Shown here piece after piece: positions 9,706 to 21,346 of a stretch of 64,000 nt of DNA; the first letter of the stretch is position 1; every line of letters starts with the position of its first letter. The notes under the pieces are model-generated. The model saw only the letters and a list, made by a program, of their open reading frames with translations, ran no database searches and was not told the origin of the DNA. The position numbers and the translations under genes are program-made. The stretch covers positions 105,452 to 169,451 of the forward strand of contig NZ_JACYVA010000007.1 in NCBI RefSeq assembly GCF_014842075.1, in the 5' to 3' direction. This DNA comes from Sphingomonas sp. CFBP 13720 (GTDB taxonomy: Bacteria; Pseudomonadota; Alphaproteobacteria; Sphingomonadales; Sphingomonadaceae).

Positions 9706-12363
9706 TTATCCCCCCAGAATATCCCGTATTGCGGCGATCGCGTCCGCTGCCTTGCTGCCATCGGGGCCACCGCCCTGCGCCATGTCGGGGCGGCCCCCGC
9801 CGCCCTGCCCGCCGAGCGTTGCGACGGCGGCCTTCACCAGATCGACCGCACTGACAAGTCCGACCAGATCGGGCGAGACGCCGACCGCGACCGAGGCACG
9901 GCCGTCATTGACCGCGACCAGCGCGACGACGCCGGATGGAACACGCTGGCGAGCGTCGTCGATCGTCGATCGCAGCGCCTTCGCTTCCAGCCCGTCGATC
10001 ACCTGCCCAAGAAACGCGATATCGCCCACCTGCTCGGGACCGGCAGGCGCAGTCGCTGCCCCGCGGCCGGCTGCCCCGGACAGCGCCAGTATCTTTTTCG
10101 CGTCGGCAAGCTCGCGTTCGAGCCGGCGACGATCCTCGACCAGTTGCGCCACGCGTGCGGGCACTTCGTCGGGCGTCGCCTTGAGCGTAGCCGCCGTCTC
10201 ACGCAGCTTTTCGTCGCGCGCGCCCAACCACTGGCGGGCAGCTTCGCCCGTCAGTGCCTCGACCCGGCGGATGCCGGACGACACCGCGCCTTCGGACACG
10301 ATCTTGACGAGGCCGATCTCGCCCAGCGCGCCGACATGTGTGCCGCCGCACAATTCGATCGAATAGGTGCCATCGGTGTCCTCGCCCATCGAAACGACGC
10401 GGACCTCCTCGCCATATTTCTCGCCGAACAACGCCATCGCGCCCATGGCGATCGCGTCGTCGGGGGTCATCAGGCGCGTCGTGACCGCGCCGTTACCGCG
10501 CACCTGAGCGTTTACATCAGCCTCGACCAGCGCCATCGCGTCGGCGGCGATGGGCGACGGCTGGGAAAAGTCGAAGCGCAGCCGGTCGGGGGCGACCATG
10601 CTGCCCTTTTGCGCGACATGCGTGCCCAGCCGCTGGCGCAGCGCCTCGTGCAGAAGATGCGTTGCCGAATGGTTGGCACGGATCTGCGCACGCCGCGCGG
10701 TATCTACGGTCAGGTGGACGCTGTCGCCGACCGTGATCGTACCGGCGTCCAGCGTCACGATATGCGCATGCAGCTTGCCGAGCTGCTTGGCGGTATCGGT
10801 GACGCGTGCGGCCAGCCCGGCGTCGCCGGTCATCGTGCCGGCATCGCCGACCTGCCCGCCGCTTTCGGCGTAGAAGGGCGTCTGGTTGGTCAGCACCAGC
10901 ACCTCTTCGCCCGGCTGCGCGGTGTCGACGCGCTGGCCGTCGCGGACGATCGCCACGACCTGCCCCTCACCCGCTTCCACCGCATAGCCGATGAATTCGG
11001 TCGCGCCGGCCTGTTCGAGAATATCGAACCAGACGTCGTCGGACGCCTTGGCCCCCGATCCCTTCCACGCGGCGCGGGCGGCGCGCTTCTGTTCGGCCAT
11101 CGCGGTATCGAAACCGGTGCGGTCGACGCCGAAGCCCTGCGCCCGCAGCGCGTCTTCGGTCAGGTCGTACGGAAAGCCATAGGTGTCATACAGCCGGAAC
11201 GCGGTTTCCCCCGCCAGCGTCGCGCCTTCGGCCATGCCGGCGGTCGCTTCGTCGAGCAGTTTCAGTCCCTTGTCGAGCGTGCGGCGGAACTGCGTCTCTT
11301 CCTGTCGCAGCGTCGCTTCGATCAGCGGCTGTGCGCGCAGCAATTCGGGATAGGCGGCACCCATTTCCTGGACCAGCGACGGGACCAGCCGGTGCATCAA
11401 CGGGTCTTTCGAGCCCAGCAGATGCGCGTGCCGCATGGCGCGACGCATGATCCGGCGCAGCACATAGCCGCGTCCGTCGCTGGCCGGCAGCACGCCGTCG
11501 GCGATCAGGAAGCCCGATGCGCGCAGATGGTCGGCGATGACGCGGTGGCTGGCCTGCGTCTCGCCCTCCGCGCGCGTCGCGGTCAGGTCGCACGATGCCG
11601 CGATCAATGCCTTGAACGTATCGGTGTCGTAATTGTCCGACACGCCCTGCATCACCGCCGCGATGCGTTCCAGACCCATGCCGGTGTCGATCGACTTCTT
11701 CGGCAGTTCGCCGACGATCTCGTTCGCATCCTGCTCATACTGCATGAACACGAGGTTCCAGATCTCGACGAAGCGGTCGCCATCCTCGTCCGGGCTGCCG
11801 GGGGGGCCGCCGGGGATTTGGTCGCCATGGTCGTAGAAGATCTCCGAACACGGACCGCACGGGCCGCTGTCGCCCATCGCCCAGAAATTGTCCTTGGTCG
11901 GGATGCGGATGATCCGGTGATCGGGCAGCCCCGCGACCTTGCGCCACAGATCGAACGCTTCATCGTCGGTATGATAGACGGTGGCGGTCAGCCGGTCGGC
12001 GGGCAATCCCCACTCGCGCGTCAAAAGGGTCCAGGCGTTTACGATCGCCTGTTCCTTGAAATAATCGCCGAACGAGAAATTGCCGAGCATTTCGAAGAAG
12101 GTGTGATGCCGCGCGGTATAGCCGACATTGTCCAGATCATTGTGCTTGCCGCCGGCGCGGACGCATTTCTGCGACGAGGTCGCCGTGACATAGGGTCGCG
12201 ATTCCAGCCCGGTGAACACGTTCTTGAACGGCACCATGCCCGCGTTGACGAACATCAGCGTCGGATCGTTCTGCGGCACCAGCGGTGCGGACGGAACGCG
12301 CGCGTGCCCCTTCCCGGCGAAGAAGTCGAGGAACGAGCGGCGCACGTCATTGGTCGAGGTCAT
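9706..12363 (-). CDS. alaS: Alanyl-tRNA synthetase
   Basis: Class II synthetase (885 aa) charging tRNA-Ala, with an editing domain. The start [15 protein letters not shown] matches the family; the open frame continues 40 residues upstream without homology. The catalytic part includes [24 protein letters not shown] and MGLER; the editing domain has the zinc-site HxxxH ([10 protein letters not shown]) and CGGTH; the C-terminal region is the oligomerisation and DHHA1-type domain ending in [16 protein letters not shown]. An exported protein gene follows on the same strand. Confidence 0.97.
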   Translation of the reverse strand: MTSTNDVRRSFLDFFAGKGHARVPSAPLVPQNDPTLMFVNAGMVPFKNVFTGLESRPYVTATSSQKCVRAGGKHNDLDNVGYTARHHTFFEMLGNFSFGDYFKEQAIVNAWTLLTREWGLPADRLTATVYHTDDEAFDLWRKVAGLPDHRIIRIPTKDNFWAMGDSGPCGPCSEIFYDHGDQIPGGPPGSPDEDGDRFVEIWNLVFMQYEQDANEIVGELPKKSIDTGMGLERIAAVMQGVSDNYDTDTFKALIAASCDLTATRAEGETQASHRVIADHLRASGFLIADGVLPASDGRGYVLRRIMRRAMRHAHLLGSKDPLMHRLVPSLVQEMGAAYPELLRAQPLIEATLRQEETQFRRTLDKGLKLLDEATAGMAEGATLAGETAFRLYDTYGFPYDLTEDALRAQGFGVDRTGFDTAMAEQKRAARAAWKGSGAKASDDVWFDILEQAGATEFIGYAVEAGEGQVVAIVRDGQRVDTAQPGEEVLVLTNQTPFYAESGGQVGDAGTMTGDAGLAARVTDTAKQLGKLHAHIVTLDAGTITVGDSVHLTVDTARRAQIRANHSATHLLHEALRQRLGTHVAQKGSMVAPDRLRFDFSQPSPIAADAMALVEADVNAQVRGNGAVTTRLMTPDDAIAMGAMALFGEKYGEEVRVVSMGEDTDGTYSIELCGGTHVGALGEIGLVKIVSEGAVSSGIRRVEALTGEAARQWLGARDEKLRETAATLKATPDEVPARVAQLVEDRRRLERELADAKKILALSGAAGRGAATAPAGPEQVGDIAFLGQVIDGLEAKALRSTIDDARQRVPSGVVALVAVNDGRASVAVGVSPDLVGLVSAVDLVKAAVATLGGQGGGGRPDMAQGGGPDGSKAADAIAAIRDILGG

Positions 12364-12475
12364 GGGATCGCTCGATACGCAGCGATTGCGCGCTTGCCAA
12401 GGTGCCCGCGCGCACGGGGCTTGACCGAAGGCGCGCAATCGCTTCCCTAAGCGACCAGACAACCGGGAACGATGC

Positions 12476-13822
12476 ATGGCCAAGCGGCTTACGACCTATA
12501 TCCTGATCGCGCTGGTCGCGGGCCTTGTGCTCGGATGGGCGCTCAATGCGTCGATCGACGACGGCGGTGGCGCGGGTTCGGCGCAACTTACGCAGATCGC
12601 CGGCTATTTCTCGATCGTGACGAGCCTGTTCCTGCGGCTTATCAAGATGATCATCGCACCGCTGGTCTTTTCCACGCTGGTCGTCGGCATCGCGCATATG
12701 GGCGACAGTTCGGCGCTGGGCCGGGTGGGACTGCGGTCGCTCGGCTGGTTCCTCGGTGCCAGCCTCGTATCGCTGACGCTGGGGCTGTTGCTGGTCAATC
12801 TGTTGCAACCGGGGGTCGGGCTGGGCCTGCCGCTGCCGCCCGTCGCCGCCGATGCCGGACTGACGAAGGCCGCGTTCAATCTGAAGGACTTCATCGCGCA
12901 TCTGGTGCCGGCATCGGGCATCGAGGCGATGGCGACCAACGAGATCCTGCAGATCGTCGTCTTCTCCGTCTTCGTCGGCGTGGCGCTGACGGCGGTCGGC
13001 GAAAAGGGTGCGCCGCTGGTCCGTGCGCTCGAAGGTCTCGTCGCGGTGATGTTGCAGATCACCGATTACGTCATGCGCGTCGCGCCGCTGGCCGTGTTCG
13101 CGGCGGTGGCCGGAACGCTGGCGGAACGCGGACCGGGTGTGATCGGCGACCTCGCCTATTTCATGGGCAGCTTCTATCTCGGGCTGGCGGTGTTGTGGGC
13201 GGTGCTGCTGGGCGTGGCGTTCCTGATCATCGGGCCGCGCGTCGGTACGTTGATCCGGTATCTGCGCGATCCGATCCTGCTGGGATTTTCGACGGCATCG
13301 TCGGAAGCGGCCTATCCGCGCACGCTGGAGGCGCTCGACCGGTTCGGCGTGCCGCCGCGCATCGCCAGTTTCGTGCTGCCGCTGGGCTATTCGTTCAACC
13401 TCGACGGATCGATGATGTACATGACGTTCGCGTCGATCTTCGTCGCGCAGGCATATGGCATCGACCTGAGCTGGCCGCAGATGATCACGATGCTGCTGGT
13501 GCTGATGGTCACGTCGAAGGGGATTGCGGGCGTGCCGCGCGCCAGTCTGGTGGTCATCGCCGGGACGATGGGAATGTTCGACATTCCCGAAGCGGGGCTG
13601 TTGCTGATTCTTGCGGTCGATCACTTCCTCGACATGGGGCGCACCGCGACCAACGTGATCGGCAATGCCGTCGCCGCGACCGTGATCGCCAAATGGGAGG
13701 GCGGGTTCGACCGGCCCGAACCCGCCGAGATCGAGCCGTTGCCGACGCCGTCCGGCCATTTGCGCACCGACGTGCCGGACAGCTTTCGCGACGTCGGCGG
13801 CCCGCCGCCACCGGTGATCTGA
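12476..13822 (+). CDS. Dicarboxylate/amino acid:cation symporter (DAACS family)
   Basis: 448-residue secondary transporter with about eight membrane helices and two re-entrant loops, relative of GltP and DctA. The hallmark serine-rich loop is [17 protein letters not shown] and the substrate/sodium motif is [12 protein letters not shown], followed by [18 protein letters not shown]. It is divergent from alaS and its stop codon overlaps the start of kynA, so it belongs to a symporter-kynA-kynU operon. Uptake of tryptophan, kynurenine or a related acid is a guess from context; the family usually takes C4-dicarboxylates or glutamate. Confidence 0.9.
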   Translation: MAKRLTTYILIALVAGLVLGWALNASIDDGGGAGSAQLTQIAGYFSIVTSLFLRLIKMIIAPLVFSTLVVGIAHMGDSSALGRVGLRSLGWFLGASLVSLTLGLLLVNLLQPGVGLGLPLPPVAADAGLTKAAFNLKDFIAHLVPASGIEAMATNEILQIVVFSVFVGVALTAVGEKGAPLVRALEGLVAVMLQITDYVMRVAPLAVFAAVAGTLAERGPGVIGDLAYFMGSFYLGLAVLWAVLLGVAFLIIGPRVGTLIRYLRDPILLGFSTASSEAAYPRTLEALDRFGVPPRIASFVLPLGYSFNLDGSMMYMTFASIFVAQAYGIDLSWPQMITMLLVLMVTSKGIAGVPRASLVVIAGTMGMFDIPEAGLLLILAVDHFLDMGRTATNVIGNAVAATVIAKWEGGFDRPEPAEIEPLPTPSGHLRTDVPDSFRDVGGPPPPVI

Positions 13823-14646
13823 TGGAAACGCGGCAGGCGGACCGCCCCGCCCCGCCCGCGAGCGGACCGACCTATAGCAGCTATCTGAAGCTCGACGCGG
13901 TGCTGAACGCGCAGGCTCCGTTGTCGGATACGCATGACGAACTGCTGTTCATCGTGATCCATCAGGCGTCGGAGTTGTGGATCAAGCTGTGCCTGCACGA
14001 GCTTTCGGCGGCGCGGGCGGCGGTCATCGACGATCGGCTGGGCGCGGCGTTCAAGATGATGGCGCGGGTCGCCCGCATCCAGCAGCAGCTGATCCAGAGC
14101 TGGGAGGTGCTGGCGACGATCACCCCCGCCGATTATTCGGCGATGCGCGGGCGGCTGGGCGGCAGTTCGGGGTTCCAGTCGGTGCAATACCGGTTGCTGG
14201 AATATATGCTGGGCAACAAGAACGCGGCGATGCTGAACGCGCATGTCGGCGACGCGCCGGCCCAGGCGCAATTGACCGCCGCGCTGGGCAAAACCAGCCT
14301 GTACGACGAGGCGCTTCGACTGCTGGCACGGCGAGGCTTCACGATCCCGACCGACCGGCTGGAGCGTGACTTCACCCTGCCCTACGTCGCATCCGACGGG
14401 GTCGAGGCGGCGTGGAAGCAGGTGTACGAAGCGCCCGACCGGTGGTGGGAGCTGTACGAACTCGCGGAAAAGCTGGTCGATCTGGAATATCGCGTACAGC
14501 TTTGGCGGTTCGGGCATCTCAAGACGATCGAACGGATCATCGGGTTCAAGCGCGGCACCGGCGGCACGGCAGGCGTGCCCTATCTGGCGAAGGTGATCGA
14601 CGACGTGTTCTTTCCCGAATTGTTGAGCGTGCGGGTGGCGCTGTGA
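13822..14646 (+). CDS. kynA: Tryptophan 2,3-dioxygenase
   Basis: Heme enzyme (274 aa) opening the indole ring of L-tryptophan to N-formylkynurenine, the first step of the kynurenine pathway. Family motifs are TYSSYLKLD near the N-terminus, DELLFIVIHQASELWIK (heme histidine region), SGFQSVQYRLLEYMLGNKN and GFKRGTGGTAGVPYL at the C-terminus. The ATG overlaps the TGA of the symporter gene, and the TGA overlaps the GTG of kynU by 4 bp, showing tight translational coupling. Confidence 0.96.
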   Translation: METRQADRPAPPASGPTYSSYLKLDAVLNAQAPLSDTHDELLFIVIHQASELWIKLCLHELSAARAAVIDDRLGAAFKMMARVARIQQQLIQSWEVLATITPADYSAMRGRLGGSSGFQSVQYRLLEYMLGNKNAAMLNAHVGDAPAQAQLTAALGKTSLYDEALRLLARRGFTIPTDRLERDFTLPYVASDGVEAAWKQVYEAPDRWWELYELAEKLVDLEYRVQLWRFGHLKTIERIIGFKRGTGGTAGVPYLAKVIDDVFFPELLSVRVAL

Positions 14647-15872
14647 CGCTGGACGATGCGATCGCGATGGATGCGGCCGATCCGTTGCGGGCGATGCGCG
14701 AGCGGTTCGTGCTGCCCGACAACGTGATCTATCTCGACGGCAACTCGCTGGGCGCGCTGCCGCGTACCACCGCTGTGCGCGTGGCGGAGGCGGTGACGCT
14801 GCAATGGGGCGACGGGTTGATCCGCAGCTGGAACCGCCACGACTGGATCGGCGCGGCGAAGCGCGTCGGCGGGCGGATCGCGCCGTTGATCGGGGCCGAA
14901 CCGGGCGAGGTGATCGTCGCCGATTCGACCTCGGTCAATCTGTACAAGCTGATCGTCGCCGCGCTGAAGGCCCGGCCGGGTCGCCACACGATCCTGTCGG
15001 AACCGGGCAATTTCCCGACCGACCTGTACGTCGCCGACGGCGCGGCGTGGAGCGTCGGCGATGCGCAGGTCCGCACGCTGCCGGTCGCGGAGATCGTAGC
15101 AGCGATCGACGACGATACCGCGATCGTGATGCTGACCCACGTCCACTACAAGAGCGGCGCGATGCTCGACATGGCGGCGATCACCGCGGCGGCGCAGGCG
15201 AAGGGTGCGCTGGTGCTATGGGATTTGAGCCATAGCGTGGGTGCGGTGCCGGTCGACCTGAACGGCTGCAATGCCGATCTGGCGGTCGGGTGCGGGTATA
15301 AATATCTGAATGGCGGACCGGGCGCGCCAGCATTCCTGTATGTCGCCGAACGGCATCACGCGGCGTTGCGCTCGCCATTGTCGGGATGGATGGGGCATGC
15401 CGCACCGTTCGATTTCGAGGACGGCTATGCACCGGCCAACGATATCGGACGGTTCCAGTGCGGCACGCCGCCGATCCTCGCGCTGGCGGCACTGGAAGAG
15501 GGCGTCGCGCTGTTCGACGAGGTCGCGTTCGACACGCTGGTTGCGAAGTCGCGGCAGCTGAGCGACGCGTATATCGCGCTGGTCGAGGCACGGTGCGGCG
15601 ATCAGGGCTTCACCCTCGTCTCTCCGCGCGACGCGGTGCGGCGGGGAAGCCATGTGTCGTTCGCGCATCCGCAAGCCTATGCGATCTGTCAGGTGCTGAT
15701 CGATCGCGGCGTGATCGGCGATTTCCGTGCACCGGACGTTCTGCGAATGGGATTCACCCCGCTCTATACCGGCTTTGCCGATGTGTGGCGGGCGGTAGAG
15801 ATCTTGCGCGACGTGATGGTCACGGGGGCGTGGGACGCGCCCGCGTACCATGCGCGCAATGCGGTGACCTGA
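14643..15872 (+). CDS. kynU: Kynureninase
   Basis: PLP enzyme (409 aa) cleaving kynurenine to anthranilate and alanine. Motifs: YLDGNSLGALP near residue 30, DSTSVNLYK, LTHVHYKSGAMLDM, WDLSHSVGAVPVDLN, and GCGYKYLNGGPGAPAF with the PLP lysine. The GTG start at 14643 overlaps the kynA stop; an internal ATG eight codons on is the alternative. No kynurenine formamidase (kynB) is adjacent, although the pathway needs that hydrolysis between KynA and KynU. Confidence 0.95.
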   Translation: MTLDDAIAMDAADPLRAMRERFVLPDNVIYLDGNSLGALPRTTAVRVAEAVTLQWGDGLIRSWNRHDWIGAAKRVGGRIAPLIGAEPGEVIVADSTSVNLYKLIVAALKARPGRHTILSEPGNFPTDLYVADGAAWSVGDAQVRTLPVAEIVAAIDDDTAIVMLTHVHYKSGAMLDMAAITAAAQAKGALVLWDLSHSVGAVPVDLNGCNADLAVGCGYKYLNGGPGAPAFLYVAERHHAALRSPLSGWMGHAAPFDFEDGYAPANDIGRFQCGTPPILALAALEEGVALFDEVAFDTLVAKSRQLSDAYIALVEARCGDQGFTLVSPRDAVRRGSHVSFAHPQAYAICQVLIDRGVIGDFRAPDVLRMGFTPLYTGFADVWRAVEILRDVMVTGAWDAPAYHARNAVT

Positions 15873-15922
15873 CCGGAACAAGCAGCGAACATCGGGGTTG
15901 GTGTCGGCGAAAGGAATTTCCC

Positions 15923-16141
15923 ATGACCGATACCCCGAACCCCAAGAGCGAGCCCTTCTCGAACGCCGAAAAGGACCCGGACGACTGGACGACCGGCGAC
16001 GAGAAGATGACCGGCGCACAGGCATCGTATCTGAAGACGTTAAGCGAGGAAGCCGGCGAGCAGTTCGATGATTCGTTGACGAAGGCGGACGCATCGAAGG
16101 CGATCGACGCATTGCAGTCGAAGACCGGTCGCGGGGCGTAA
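15923..16141 (+). CDS. DUF3072 small soluble protein
   Basis: 72 residues, highly charged, starting MTDTPNPKSEPFSNAEKDPD with a good Shine-Dalgarno (AAAGGA) about 8 bp upstream. The core WTTGDEKMTGAQASYLKTL followed by a Glu-rich helix and LTKADASKAID is the DUF3072 signature, a family of small bacterial proteins of unknown role. It sits 50 bp after kynU and may ride on that transcript. A strong bidirectional hairpin follows. Confidence 0.85.
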   Translation: MTDTPNPKSEPFSNAEKDPDDWTTGDEKMTGAQASYLKTLSEEAGEQFDDSLTKADASKAIDALQSKTGRGA

Positions 16142-16160
16142 GCCAAAGATTTCGGCGAAG

Positions 16161-16198
16161 CCGAACGCCACCCCGCCCTGTGTTGGGGTGGCGTTCGG
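16161..16198. terminator. Bidirectional terminator hairpin
   Basis: Perfect 14-bp stem (16161-16174 with 16185-16198) with a 10-nt loop between the convergent DUF3072 gene and the molybdenum hydroxylase gene. No strong T-run flanks it, but its placement between two 3' ends fits termination from both sides. Confidence 0.65.
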
Positions 16199-16206
16199 AT
16201 CGTTCT

Positions 16207-18381
16207 CTACTCCAGCCCCGCCAGCAGCTTGTCGAGCGTGATCGGGTAGTTCCGCACGCGGACGCCGCAGGCATTGTACACCGCGTTGGCGATCGCCGCG
16301 CCGACGCCGCAGATACCGAGTTCGCCGACCCCCTTCGCTTTCATCGGCGATGACAGCGGGTCTTCCTCATCGAGGAACACGACTTCCTGATGCGGAATGT
16401 CGGCATGTACCGGCACATGATATTCGGCGAGGTCGTGGTTGATGAACCCGCCCATCCGGGCGTCGACGACCAGTTCCTCGGTCAGCGCGGCCCCTACGCC
16501 CATCGTCATAGCGCCGAGTATCTGACTGCGCGCGGACTTTGGGTTCAGGATGCGACCGGCGGCGAACACGCCGGTCATGCGGCGGACGCGGACTTCCCCG
16601 GTGTCGCCATCGACGCCGACTTCCACGAAATGCGCCCCGAACGTCGCCTGTACGAATTTCTTCGTCAGATCGCCGAATTCGATCCGGTCCTCGACCTCGA
16701 TACCGTCGCCGCCCGCAGCCTCGCCCAGCGCGACCGAATGGTTGCCCGACCAGATGCGCCCGTCGGCGAAGCGCGCCGTGGCCGGATCGAACCCGGCGGC
16801 TTCGGCAATGCGATCGCGTAGGCCGACACAGGCGGCATAGACGCCCGCCGTCGAGCTGTTCGCACCGAATTGTCCGCCCGACCCGGCGGACACCGGGAAG
16901 TCCGATTCGCCCAGCCGGACGACGACCTGCGCCAGATCGACGCCCAGCATCTCGGCGGCGGTCTGTGCGAGGATCGTGTAGCTACCCGTGCCGATATCGG
17001 TCATGTCGGTCGTGACGGTGACGATGCCGTCGCCGCCGATGCCGACCCGCGCCGCCGATTTCAGCACGATATTGCCGCGATAGGCCGCCGCCATGCCCAA
17101 GCCGACGTGCCACCGCCCGTCGCGCACCTGCCCCGGCACCGAATTGCGCGCCGACCATCCGAACCGCTGCGCGCCTTCGCGCAGACAGCCGATCAGATCG
17201 CGGTGCGAGAAGCGGCGATCGGGCTTCTCCGGGTCGACCTGCGTATCGTTACGGATGCGCAGTTCGACCGGATCGATCGACAGTTTTTCGGCGAGCTCGT
17301 CCATCGCCGCTTCGATTGCCATCATGCCGACCGCCTCGCCCGGCGCGCGCATCGCGCTGGATTCAGGCAGGTTCAGTTCGGCCAGCCGTTCCTCCACCAG
17401 CCGATGGGGTGCGGCGTATAGTTGGCGCGTCTGCGATCCCGCGCCTTCGGGACTGCCGCCGGGCAGATCGCCCGACCAGCTGTCATGCCCGATCGCGGTC
17501 AACCGGCCGTCGGGCGTCGCGCCCAGCCGGATGCGCTGGATCGTCGCCGACCGATGGGTCGTGTTGTTGAACATCTGCGGCCGGGCCAGCACGACCCTGA
17601 CCGGACGCCCCAGCCGCCGCGCCGCGACCGCCGCCAGCACGGCGTCGGCGCGCACCCACAGCTTGCCACCAAAGCCCCCGCCGACATGATGCGCGACGAT
17701 GCGGATGGCGTCGCACGGGATGCCGAGTATCGCCGCCATGTCGCGCTGCGCCCACGCCACCATCTGGTTCGCGGTCCACAGCGTCAGCCGGTCGCCGTCC
17801 CACGCCGCGATCGACGCGTGCGGCTCCATCATCGCATGCGCGTGATCGGGCGTGGTGTAGGTCGCGTCCAGCGTGACCGGCGCGGCGGCGAAAGCGGTCG
17901 CGAAATCGCCATGGCCGTGGCTTGATTCGGGTTTGTTGGGTGCCCGTGCGGCGCCGGCTAGGTCGAACGCGCCTTTATTCTCGGCATAGTCGACCCGCAC
18001 CAGCCGTGCCGCTGCGCGCGCATTCTCGAAGCTGTCGGCGACGACCAACGCCACCGCCTGCCCCAACTGGTCGACCTGCGGCCCGGCCAGCATCGGCACG
18101 TTGTGATCTTCGCCCAACGCCAGCGGGCCGGCGTTTTCATAGTCGATCACGTCGAGGACGCCCGGCGCGGTGCGTGCATCGGCCGCGTCGATCGCGACGA
18201 TCCGTCCGGTAGCGATCGTCGCGCCGACCATCACGCCATAGACGGTGCCCGGCACGTCGAATTCGGCGGCATAGGTCGCGCGGCCCGATACCTTGAGCGG
18301 CCCTTCGATCCGGTCGGTCGGGCGGCCCAGCACCCGCATCGCATCGGTCGGGTTCGCGCCTGCGGCCTGCGTGAATTTCAT
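16207..18381 (-). CDS. Xanthine dehydrogenase-family molybdopterin-binding subunit (aldehyde oxidase/PaoC-like)
   Basis: 724-residue large subunit of a molybdenum hydroxylase. The N-terminal hammerhead domain starts RVLGRPTDRIEGPLKVSGRA; the Mo-cofactor domain has VGGGFGGK and RAPGEAVGMMAIE; the C-terminal KGVGELGICGVGAA carries the catalytic Glu. Such enzymes normally need 2Fe-2S and FAD subunits encoded next to them, usually upstream. Here the upstream gene is mutL, 10 bp away, and no partner lies in the window. The substrate is unknown; aldehydes or N-heterocycles are usual. The start is the ATG at 18381; 15 upstream in-frame residues are not needed. Confidence 0.9.
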   Translation of the reverse strand: MKFTQAAGANPTDAMRVLGRPTDRIEGPLKVSGRATYAAEFDVPGTVYGVMVGATIATGRIVAIDAADARTAPGVLDVIDYENAGPLALGEDHNVPMLAGPQVDQLGQAVALVVADSFENARAAARLVRVDYAENKGAFDLAGAARAPNKPESSHGHGDFATAFAAAPVTLDATYTTPDHAHAMMEPHASIAAWDGDRLTLWTANQMVAWAQRDMAAILGIPCDAIRIVAHHVGGGFGGKLWVRADAVLAAVAARRLGRPVRVVLARPQMFNNTTHRSATIQRIRLGATPDGRLTAIGHDSWSGDLPGGSPEGAGSQTRQLYAAPHRLVEERLAELNLPESSAMRAPGEAVGMMAIEAAMDELAEKLSIDPVELRIRNDTQVDPEKPDRRFSHRDLIGCLREGAQRFGWSARNSVPGQVRDGRWHVGLGMAAAYRGNIVLKSAARVGIGGDGIVTVTTDMTDIGTGSYTILAQTAAEMLGVDLAQVVVRLGESDFPVSAGSGGQFGANSSTAGVYAACVGLRDRIAEAAGFDPATARFADGRIWSGNHSVALGEAAGGDGIEVEDRIEFGDLTKKFVQATFGAHFVEVGVDGDTGEVRVRRMTGVFAAGRILNPKSARSQILGAMTMGVGAALTEELVVDARMGGFINHDLAEYHVPVHADIPHQEVVFLDEEDPLSSPMKAKGVGELGICGVGAAIANAVYNACGVRVRNYPITLDKLLAGLE

Positions 18382-18391
18382 CGGCGGATTC

Positions 18392-20146
18392 CTATTTGCG
18401 GCCGAACAGGCGTTCGATATCGCCATGCGCCAGCTTGATCCAGGTCGGGCGCCCGTGGTTGCACTGACCCGAATGGGGTGTCACCTCCATTTCGCGCAGC
18501 AAGGCGTTCATTTCCGCGACCGACAGGATGCGTCCGGCGCGAACCGACCCATGACATGCCATCGTTGCCGCGACGTGATCGATCCGTTCGGCCAGCGACA
18601 GCGCGGCATCGTGCGCGCGAATCTCGTCGGCCAGATCGGTGACGAGGCCGATCACGTCGCTATGGCCGAGGATGGCGGGCGTCGCGCGGACCAGCATAGC
18701 GCGCGGGCCGAAGCGTTCGAGGTCCAGCCCGAACCCGGCCAGTTCGGCCGCACGATCCTCCAGCGCGTCGCACGCGACTTCGTCGAGTTCGACGACCTCG
18801 GGGATCAGCAACGCCTGAGACCGGACACCGCCCGCCGCCATCGCCGCCCGCATCCGTTCGAGGACGAGGCGTTCGTGCGCGGCGTGCTGATCGACCAGTA
18901 CCAGCCCGTCCTCCGCCTCCGCGACGATATAGGTCTTCGCGACCTGTCCACGCGCCGCGCCCAGCGGGAACTGGCCGGTCGGCGGCGGCGGGGCGGCGGC
19001 GACTTCGGCGCGGGCCTGTGGCGGCGGGGCGAAGAAGCTCGGGCGCGTTTCGTGAAAGGCAAAGCCGGTCGCGGGGGACGGCATGGCCGTTTCGGCTAGC
19101 GGGGCAAGCGGTTCGGCGACCCACGCCGCCATCGCCTGTTCGCCCGGTCGCTGCGCCGAACGGAAGCCCGCTTCGTCCAGCGCGCGGCGCAGACCGCCGA
19201 CGATCAGGCCGCGTGCGGCGGCGGGGTCGCGGAACCGCACTTCGGTCTTGGCGGGATGGACGTTGACGTCGACCAGATCGGGGTCGACGTCGAGGAACAG
19301 CGCGACGACGGCATGCCGGTCGCGCGCGAGCATTTCGGCATAGGCGCCGCGCACCGCCCCGGTCAGCAGACGGTCGCGCACCGGCCGGCCGTTGACGAAC
19401 AGATACTGGTGGTCCGCCACGCCGCGATTGAAGGTCGGCAACCCGGCCACCCCGCCCAGCCGCATCCCCTCGCGTTCCCAGTCCAGCCCGACCGAATTGG
19501 CAGCGAGCGCCCGGTCCGTCAGCCCTGCGACGCGTTCGGGACGCGTTTCCCCGCCCTGCACGCCGAGCACGCGGCGGCCGTCATGTTCGAGCGTGAAGGC
19601 GATGTCGGGTCGCGCCATCGCCAGACGTTTTACCTGATCGACGCAGGCGGCGAACTCGCTGCGCGGCGAGCGCAGGAACTTGCGGCGGGCGGGTACGCGG
19701 GCGAACAGCGCTTCCACCCGGACGCGCGTGCCCGGCGGGACGGCGGCGGGGCGATCCTCGACCACCTGTCCGTTGTCGACGGTGCGCAACCAGCCCTCCG
19801 CACCGGCCGGGCGGCTTTCGATCGACAGTCGTGCCACGCTGGCGATCGACGGCAGCGCTTCCCCCCGGAAACCCAGCGTCATGACCGCGTCGATCCGGTC
19901 GTCTGGCAGCTTCGAGGTGGCATGACGTTCCAGCGCCAGCGCCATGTCGGCCGGCGTCATTCCGCAGCCGTCGTCATTGACCTCGATCAATTCGGTGCCG
20001 CCCGCCGCGATCCGCACGACCACGCGGGTCGCACCGGCATCGATCGCGTTCTCGACCAGTTCCTTCAGCGCGGAAGCAGGGCGTTCCACCACTTCTCCGG
20101 CCGCGATACGGTTGACGAGATGCTCGGGGAGACGGCGTATTGACAT
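18392..20146 (-). CDS. mutL: DNA mismatch repair protein MutL
   Basis: GHKL ATPase (584 aa) linking mismatch recognition to downstream repair. The N-terminus MSIRRLPEHLVNRIAAGEVV is diagnostic, with LVENAIDAGA (Mg/ATP Asn), DDGCGM and GFRGEALPSI (ATP lid). The C-terminal dimerisation domain contains QHAAHERLVLERM and ends with ACHGSVRAGR and the zinc-site-like CNHGRPTW. The start was chosen at the conserved MSIRRL. It is divergent from mreB across 140 bp. Confidence 0.96.
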   Translation of the reverse strand: MSIRRLPEHLVNRIAAGEVVERPASALKELVENAIDAGATRVVVRIAAGGTELIEVNDDGCGMTPADMALALERHATSKLPDDRIDAVMTLGFRGEALPSIASVARLSIESRPAGAEGWLRTVDNGQVVEDRPAAVPPGTRVRVEALFARVPARRKFLRSPRSEFAACVDQVKRLAMARPDIAFTLEHDGRRVLGVQGGETRPERVAGLTDRALAANSVGLDWEREGMRLGGVAGLPTFNRGVADHQYLFVNGRPVRDRLLTGAVRGAYAEMLARDRHAVVALFLDVDPDLVDVNVHPAKTEVRFRDPAAARGLIVGGLRRALDEAGFRSAQRPGEQAMAAWVAEPLAPLAETAMPSPATGFAFHETRPSFFAPPPQARAEVAAAPPPPTGQFPLGAARGQVAKTYIVAEAEDGLVLVDQHAAHERLVLERMRAAMAAGGVRSQALLIPEVVELDEVACDALEDRAAELAGFGLDLERFGPRAMLVRATPAILGHSDVIGLVTDLADEIRAHDAALSLAERIDHVAATMACHGSVRAGRILSVAEMNALLREMEVTPHSGQCNHGRPTWIKLAHGDIERLFGRK

Positions 20147-20160
20147 GGATGACGCTCTAG

Positions 20161-21330
<1,170 letters not shown>

Positions 21331-21346
21331 CGAAGGGGTCGGAGGC

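Noticed and set aside
10144..12450. Plus-strand frame of 768 aa over alaS
   Set aside because: Antisense shadow of alaS with no recognisable motif.
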